NCBI GenBank assembly: GCA_023424585.1
Contig: JAFADT010000070.1
Location: 1-9,453 of the forward strand
DNA from: Pseudomonadota bacterium
Lineage (GTDB): Bacteria > Myxococcota > Myxococcia > Myxococcales > Myxococcaceae
DNA: 9,453 nt
Reading direction: 5' to 3'
In this document: positions 1 through 9,453 of the stretch, one piece after another
How the letters are laid out: every line of letters begins with the position of its first letter
Numbering within the stretch: the stretch's first letter is position 1
Made by a program: the position numbers and the translations under genes
Notes under the pieces: model-generated
What the model was told of the DNA's origin: nothing
Database searches by the model: none
What the model saw: the letters and a program-made list of their open reading frames with translations, nothing else

Positions 1-809
1 GCCCTGGTGCGGCCGCGCTCGCCGGACGCGCTGGTGTCCCTGCTGCGCCTGGCCCGCGACGAGGGCGCGCCGGTGACGGTGCTGGGCGGCGGGGCCAACA
101 CGCTGGTGGGCGACGGCGGCGTGCCGGGGCTCACCGTGAAGCTGCCCTCGGACCTGTTCCCGGAGGCGCTGGACGTGGGCGCGGACGACGGCCGGGTGAC
201 GCTGGGGGCGGGCGCGGCCATCGCCCGGCTCATCAACGTGATGCGCGCGCAGGGCCTGGTGGGCGCGGAGTTCCTCGCCGGCATTCCCGGCACCCTGGGC
301 GGCGCCGTCACCATGAACGCGGGCACCAAGAACGGCGAGTGCTTCCGCGTGGTGGAGGCCGTGGAGGTCGCCACCGCGGACGGAGTGGGGTGGCTGACGA
401 AAGCGGAGGTGCCGCACACCTACCGCCACGCCACGCTGCCCGCGGGAGGTATCGTCACCCGCGTGCGCTTCCACCTCCCCAAGGGCGACATCGCGGCCAG
501 CAAGGCGGTCATGGACGCGGACCTGGGCTACCGCAAGCGCACGCAGCCCCTGAGTCAGCCCAACTTCGGCAGCGTGTTCACCAACCCGCCGGGCGACCAC
601 GCCGGGCGGCTCATTGAACTCGTGGGCCTGAAGGGGCACACCCTGGGGCGCGCGCAGGTGTCCACCCTGCACGCGAACTGGATCGTCAACCTGGGCGGCG
701 CGGCCGCTCGCGACGTGCGGGGCCTCATCACCCTGATGCAAGAGCGGGTGAGGGAGGCCACCGGCGTCGTCATGCACCCCGAAGTCAAATCCGTCGGAGT
801 CTTCCTGCC

Positions 810-813
<4 letters not shown>
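1..813 (+). CDS. murB: UDP-N-acetylenolpyruvoylglucosamine reductase MurB (5' partial)
   Basis: MurB is the cytoplasmic FAD enzyme that uses NADPH to reduce UDP-GlcNAc-enolpyruvate to UDP-MurNAc, the second committed step of peptidoglycan precursor synthesis. The frame is open from base 1, so the true start lies upstream; 270 residues are present against roughly 300 in the family. Visible motifs are the FAD-binding GGGANTLVGD (85-114), LAGIPGTLGGAVTMNAG (274-324), a Tyr-Arg pair in TYRHATLP (Arg at 424-426), GSVFTNP with the presumed catalytic Ser (571-573), and the C-terminal HPEVKSVG with the presumed catalytic Glu (781-783). Ending shortly after that Glu fits the shorter type II MurB. The GTG at base 7 is unlikely to be the start, because the residues before it continue the usual MurB sequence. 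The stop overlaps the ddl start as ATGA (810-813), which suggests translational coupling. Confidence 0.95.
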
Positions 814-1766
<953 letters not shown>

Positions 1767-1828
1767 GCCGCTCTGCGTTCTTTCCTGGAGTTCCGGTCTC
1801 TTACGAGGCCGGCGTGTCCCTTCATGCC

Positions 1829-1850
1829 GCTACAGCGACGTGTCTGTAGC
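1829..1850. promoter_or_regulatory. 7-bp inverted repeat in the ddl-ftsQ gap
   Basis: GCTACAG (1829-1835) and CTGTAGC (1844-1850) are perfect inverted arms around an 8-base loop. The dyad lies in the 136-base non-coding gap between ddl and ftsQ, 52 bases before the chosen ftsQ start. It is followed by CAAAAAC, not a T-run, so it does not look like a terminator of + strand transcripts. It could be an operator or an RNA leader hairpin for ftsQ. The rest of the gap shows no convincing -35/-10 pair. Confidence 0.35.
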
Positions 1851-1902
1851 CAAAAACTGGCGAGGTTCGAAGTCCGCCCGCAGCATGCGCCTCCCGACCC
1901 CC

Positions 1903-2760
1903 ATGGCTTTTGGAAAATCCAAGAATCGCCGTCGCCTGGATGCCGCACCGCGCAATGACGCGGTGAGGGGCGCGGTCCGTTCGCACGGGCCGTCGGTGGC
2001 GAAGGCGTTGGGGCTGGCGGTGGCGACGGCGGGGCTCATCTGGGGCGCCATGGAGCTGCGCGCGTGGGCGGTGGTGACGCCGCGCTTCGCGCTGGGGTCG
2101 GTGACCTTCACCGGGCTGGAGCGGGCGTCGCGGCCGGAGCTGCTGAAGCTGTCCGGGCTCACGGCGGGGCAGAACCTGTGGACGCTGGACACGGCGGCGC
2201 TGGCGCGGGCCATGGGGCAGCACCCGTGGGTGCGCACGGTGGAGGTGACGCGGCGGTTTCCGCGCGGGGTGTCGGTGGAGGTGACGGAGCACGCGCCCGC
2301 GGCGCTGGCGGTGCTGGGCGACCTCTACGTGCTGGACGAGGAGGGTGAGCCCTTCAAGCGCGTCACCCCGGGGGACGGGCTGGACCTGCCGCTCGTCACG
2401 GGCGTGGAGCGCGACGCGTACGTGGGGGACCCGGACGCGGTGCGCTCGCGGTTCCGCGAGGCGCTGGATGTAACCCGTGCTTATGCGCGGCTGTCGCCGG
2501 GGCGATCCGACCGGCTGTCCGAGGTGCGCCTGGAGAACACCGGGCTTGCGCTGGTGACGGCGACGGGGCAGGAGGTGCGCCTCGGTGCTGGCGATACGGA
2601 AGTCAAGCTCCAGCGGCTGGCGCGCGTTCGACGCGAGCTCAGCACAAGGGGGCTTGCGGCGGCGATCATTCGCCTGGATAACCGTGCCCGACCGGGTTGG
2701 GTGGCGGTGAGGCTTTCGAGTGGGTCCGACTCCGAGAGGAGCGGGGACTCGACGCAGTGA
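1903..2760 (+). CDS. ftsQ: cell division protein FtsQ (DivIB family)
   Basis: FtsQ is a bitopic inner-membrane protein of the divisome that links early and late division proteins, classically through FtsB/FtsL. From the ATG at 1903 it has 285 residues, close to the E. coli length. Residues 1-32 are a basic cytoplasmic tail (KSKNRRR). About 33-50 form the single transmembrane helix. About 61-130 fit a POTRA domain (SVTFTGLERASRPELLKLSG, then NLWTLD and HPWVRTVEV at 106-114). The FtsQ/DivIB beta domain follows, and the last residues are Ser/Asp-rich. The frame stays open back to a start at 1729 inside ddl, but that would add 58 residues unlike FtsQ. ATG 1885 is an alternative adding six residues. 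Neither 1885 nor 1903 has a good Shine-Dalgarno; 1903 was chosen because a basic MAFGKSKNRR start fits the family. Confidence 0.88.
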   Translation: MAFGKSKNRRRLDAAPRNDAVRGAVRSHGPSVAKALGLAVATAGLIWGAMELRAWAVVTPRFALGSVTFTGLERASRPELLKLSGLTAGQNLWTLDTAALARAMGQHPWVRTVEVTRRFPRGVSVEVTEHAPAALAVLGDLYVLDEEGEPFKRVTPGDGLDLPLVTGVERDAYVGDPDAVRSRFREALDVTRAYARLSPGRSDRLSEVRLENTGLALVTATGQEVRLGAGDTEVKLQRLARVRRELSTRGLAAAIIRLDNRARPGWVAVRLSSGSDSERSGDSTQ

Positions 2761-2766
2761 GGATGC

Positions 2767-2788
2767 TTCCTTCACGAAAGTGAGGGAG
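2767..2788 (+). promoter_or_regulatory. GAAA-tetraloop hairpin in the ftsA leader
   Basis: Bases 2767-2775 (TTCCTTCAC) can pair with 2780-2788 (GTGAGGGAG) around the loop GAAA (2776-2779). This gives nine pairs including two G-U wobbles, capped by a GNRA tetraloop. It fills most of the 41 bases between the ftsQ stop and the ftsA start and ends four bases before the ftsA Shine-Dalgarno. There is no U-run, so it is not a terminator. It may set ftsA translation or act as an mRNA processing or stability site. That role is inference. Confidence 0.4.
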
Positions 2789-2791
2789 CCT

Positions 2792-2799
2792 GGGAGGAG
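2792..2799 (+). promoter_or_regulatory. strong ribosome binding site of ftsA
   Basis: GGGAGGAG at 2792-2799 contains a full GGAGG core (2793-2797) four bases before the ATG at 2802. It is the best Shine-Dalgarno in the window and fixes the ftsA start. It contrasts with the absent site at ftsQ, so FtsA is probably made in larger amounts from the same transcript. Confidence 0.75.
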
Positions 2800-2801
2800 T
2801 C

Positions 2802-4037
2802 ATGGCGAAGCAGAAGTCGGGGGAGATCATCGTCGGCCTCGACATCGGCACGACGAAGATCTGCGCCATCGTCGGCGAGCTGACCGATAGCGGTATCGAC
2901 ATCATCGGTATCGGGACGCATCCGTCGAAGGGGTTGCGCAAGGGCGTCGTGGTCAACATCGAGGCCACGGTGTCGTCCATCCGGCGCGCCGTGGAGGAGG
3001 CCGAGCTGATGGCCGGGGCGGAGATCTCCCACGTGTACACGGGGATCGCCGGCGGCCACATCAAGGGCTTCAACTCCCAGGGCATCGTCGCGGTGAAGGA
3101 CAAGGAGGTCCGCGACGCGGACATCGCGCGCGTCATCGACGCGGCGAAGGCGGTGGCCATCCCGTTGGATCGGGAGGTCATCCACGTCCTGCCGCAGGAG
3201 TTCATCATCGACGACCAGGGCGGCATCAAGGAGCCCCTGGGCATGGCCGGCGTGCGCCTGGAGGCCAAGGTGCACATCGTCACGGGCGCGGTCTCCAGCG
3301 CGCAGAACATCGTGAAGTGCGCCAACCGCACGGGCCTGAACGTCTCCGACATCGTGCTCCAGCCGCTGGCCTCCGCCGAGGCGGTGCTGAGCGAGGACGA
3401 GAAGGAGCTGGGCGTGTGCCTCGTCGACATCGGCGGCGGCACCACGGACATCGCCATCTTCTCCGGCGGCTCCATCGTCCACACGGCGGTGATCGCGCTG
3501 GGCGGCAACAACCTGACGAGCGACATCGCCATCGGCCTGCGCACGCCCGCGCACGAGGCCGAGCGCATCAAGCAGAAGTACGGCTGCGCGCTCGCGTCCA
3601 TGATCAACAAGGACGAGACGATTGAGGTGCCCAGCGTGGGCGGCCGTCAGCCGCGCGTCCTGGGCCGGCAGATCCTCTCCGAGATTCTCGAGCCGCGCGT
3701 GGAGGAGATCTTCCAGCTGGTGCACCGGGAGATCCAGAAGTGCGGCTACGAGGACCTGCTCGCGTCCGGCATCGTCATCACGGGCGGCAGCACGCTGCTG
3801 GCGGGCATGCCGGAGCTGGCGGAGGAGGTGCTGGGCCTGCCGGTGCGCCGGGGCATGCCGCGCGGCATCGGCGGCCTGGTGGACGTGGTGAAGAGCCCCA
3901 TGTACGCCACGGGCGTGGGCCTGGTCGTCTACGGCGCCAAGCACATGGACCGCCGCATGTTCCGCATCCGCGAGGACGGCAACGTCTACAAGAAGGTGAA
4001 GGGACGGATGCGCGAGTGGCTGGAAGAGATCTTCTAG
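2802..4037 (+). CDS. ftsA: cell division protein FtsA
   Basis: FtsA is an actin-fold ATPase that tethers FtsZ filaments to the inner membrane and helps recruit and activate the divisome. The product is 411 residues, typical for the family. Visible parts are phosphate-1 motif IIVGLDIGTTK (9-19, Asp14), the 1C/SHS2 region (about 85-165, including IHVLPQEFIIDD), phosphate-2 motif VDIGGGTTDIAIF (208-220, Asp209 and Asp216), and the adenosine-side motif GIVITGGSTLLAGM near 325-340. The C-terminal basic amphipathic helix KKVKGRMREWLEEIF (397-411) is the membrane-targeting sequence. The start has a strong ribosome binding site 41 bases after ftsQ. An intrinsic terminator follows the stop by about 30 bases and the next gene is not ftsZ, unlike the usual ftsA-ftsZ pair. 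MreB or DnaK are excluded by the 1C layout and the terminal helix. Confidence 0.97.
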   Translation: MAKQKSGEIIVGLDIGTTKICAIVGELTDSGIDIIGIGTHPSKGLRKGVVVNIEATVSSIRRAVEEAELMAGAEISHVYTGIAGGHIKGFNSQGIVAVKDKEVRDADIARVIDAAKAVAIPLDREVIHVLPQEFIIDDQGGIKEPLGMAGVRLEAKVHIVTGAVSSAQNIVKCANRTGLNVSDIVLQPLASAEAVLSEDEKELGVCLVDIGGGTTDIAIFSGGSIVHTAVIALGGNNLTSDIAIGLRTPAHEAERIKQKYGCALASMINKDETIEVPSVGGRQPRVLGRQILSEILEPRVEEIFQLVHREIQKCGYEDLLASGIVITGGSTLLAGMPELAEEVLGLPVRRGMPRGIGGLVDVVKSPMYATGVGLVVYGAKHMDRRMFRIREDGNVYKKVKGRMREWLEEIF

Positions 4038-4068
4038 GTCGGCTCCCGGAGCCGTGACGCGTTGAGCC

Positions 4069-4099
4069 AGGGGCCCCTTCGGGGGCCCTTTCGCGTTTC
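4069..4099 (+). terminator. intrinsic terminator after ftsA
   Basis: GGGCCCC (4071-4077) pairs with GGGGCCC (4082-4088) around the loop TTCG (4078-4081), giving the very stable cUUCGg tetraloop. A G-U and an A-U pair extend the stem to 4069-4090. TTT (4089-4091) and a second short T-run (4096-4098) follow. The T-tract is short, as is common in high-GC genomes. The site closes the ftsQ-ftsA transcript and separates it from the large gene downstream. Confidence 0.8.
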
Positions 4100-4119
4100 A
4101 GGGGCTGGGGCCGGCAGTG

Positions 4120-4157
4120 GGAATGACGCGTCAGAGAGGACGCTGACGCGTCATTCC
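4120..4157. repeat. perfect 15-bp inverted repeat containing two TGACGCGTCA palindromes
   Basis: GGAATGACGCGTCAG (4120-4134) and CTGACGCGTCATTCC (4143-4157) are exact reverse complements separated by 8 bases. Each arm contains the 10-bp self-palindrome TGACGCGTCA (4124-4133 and 4144-4153). The two palindrome centres are 20 bp apart, about two helical turns, so two dimers could sit on the same DNA face. A partial third copy, TGACGCGT, lies at 4055-4062. The layout suits a tandem operator for the gene starting at 4352. As RNA it would form a 15-bp hairpin without a U-run. I do not recognise the motif. Confidence 0.7.
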
Positions 4158-4172
4158 GGGACGCGGAATGGG

Positions 4173-4206
4173 TTCCAGATTCCAGAATCCGGATCCGGCT
4201 TCCGGA
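4173..4206. repeat. degenerate heptanucleotide tandem repeat (TTCCRGA type)
   Basis: Five units run head to tail: TTCCAGA (4173), TTCCAGA (4180), ATCCGGA (4187), a 6-base TCCGGC (4194) and TTCCGGA (4200). The third to fourth units create the 10-bp palindrome CCGGATCCGG (4189-4198). The array is non-coding and lies between the twin-palindrome element and the promoter-like patch. It may be a small microsatellite or a set of binding half-sites. Confidence 0.45.
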
Positions 4207-4240
4207 CGGCCGCCCTACGCACGGGCAGCCGGTGGTGCAA

Positions 4241-4280
4241 GTTCCAGGATTTGGACGGATTGTAAAATCGACAGAGGATG
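4241..4280 (+). promoter_or_regulatory. AT-rich promoter-like patch upstream of the surface protein gene
   Basis: Of these 40 bases 22 are A or T, which stands out against the very GC-rich surroundings. The patch contains TAAAAT (4263-4268), five of six matches to a sigma70 -10 box, but no good -35 at the right distance; GTTCCA (4241-4246) at 16 bases is weak. It would give a leader of about 75-80 bases for the gene at 4352. A sigma54 reading around TTGGAC (4251) fails on spacing. The promoter must lie between the ftsA terminator and 4352, so the location is reasonable even though the exact boxes are uncertain. Confidence 0.3.
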
Positions 4281-4295
4281 GCTTCCGGCTTGCTA

Positions 4296-4314
4296 CGGGA
4301 GCCCACGTCTCCCG
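4296..4314 (+). promoter_or_regulatory. short dyad in the leader of the surface protein gene
   Basis: CGGGAG (4296-4301) and CTCCCG (4309-4314) form a 6-bp inverted repeat with a 7-base loop, 38 bases before the ATG at 4352. It could be a leader hairpin or an operator half. In GC-rich DNA a dyad this short can also arise by chance. Confidence 0.25.
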
Positions 4315-4351
4315 GAACGGACTCCGCCGTTCCTGGTGAGCCTCTGAGCCT

Positions 4352-9453
<5,102 letters not shown>

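Noticed and set aside
2666..3944. Minus-strand open frames opposite ftsA
   Set aside because: They lie wholly opposite a well-supported ftsA and show no recognisable motif.
4062..4265. Short + strand frame of 67 codons in the ftsA-downstream gap
   Set aside because: It starts inside the terminator and runs through the inverted repeat and heptanucleotide array; no Shine-Dalgarno and no protein-like pattern.
4251..4266. Possible sigma54 promoter (TTGGAC...TTGTA)
   Set aside because: The distance between the GG and the downstream element is about three bases too short and the GC of the -12 box is missing.

Overview
The window reads as chromosomal DNA of a GC-rich myxobacterium, most likely of the Myxococcus/Corallococcus/Stigmatella group. 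Three things point there. Codon third positions are almost all G or C. The dcw-type cell-wall/division genes resemble deltaproteobacterial (Myxococcota) forms. The last gene ends in a MYXO-CTERM sorting signal preceded by calcium-binding thrombospondin type 3 (TSP3) repeats, a combination characteristic of myxobacterial surface proteins. The assignment comes from reading the sequence; no database was searched.

Layout. Bases 1-4037 are part of the division and cell wall (dcw) cluster, all on the + strand: murB (5' end cut off by the window), ddl (start overlaps the murB stop as ATGA), a 136-base gap, ftsQ, then ftsA after 41 bases holding a hairpin and a strong Shine-Dalgarno. Together these genes supply UDP-MurNAc and D-Ala-D-Ala for peptidoglycan precursors, and two division proteins: the periplasmic-facing FtsQ and the membrane anchor FtsA. 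A convincing intrinsic terminator with a cUUCGg tetraloop follows ftsA at 4069-4091, so the unit ends there. The expected ftsZ is not adjacent.

Bases 4038-4351 hold no gene but are full of structure: the terminator, a perfect 15-bp inverted repeat whose arms each contain the palindrome TGACGCGTCA, a degenerate heptanucleotide array, an AT-rich promoter-like patch and a small leader dyad.

Bases 4352-9453 are one very large + strand gene, open to the end of the window (1700 complete codons). It encodes a secreted surface protein: Sec signal peptide, a conserved N-terminal domain, a Gly-rich domain with paired cysteines, one divergent plus eight tandem Ig-like repeats of about 91 residues, about 370 residues of Asp-rich TSP3-type calcium loops, and a MYXO-CTERM signal cut off just before its expected Arg-rich tail. 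The N-terminal region resembles proteins I remember being labelled 'adventurous gliding motility protein AgmC' in myxobacterial genomes. That is memory rather than a search, so no symbol is assigned. The large open frames on the opposite strand are composition shadows.

No wholly new system is evident. The points most worth checking are the long surface adhesin placed directly after ftsA, and the twin-palindrome element in front of it.
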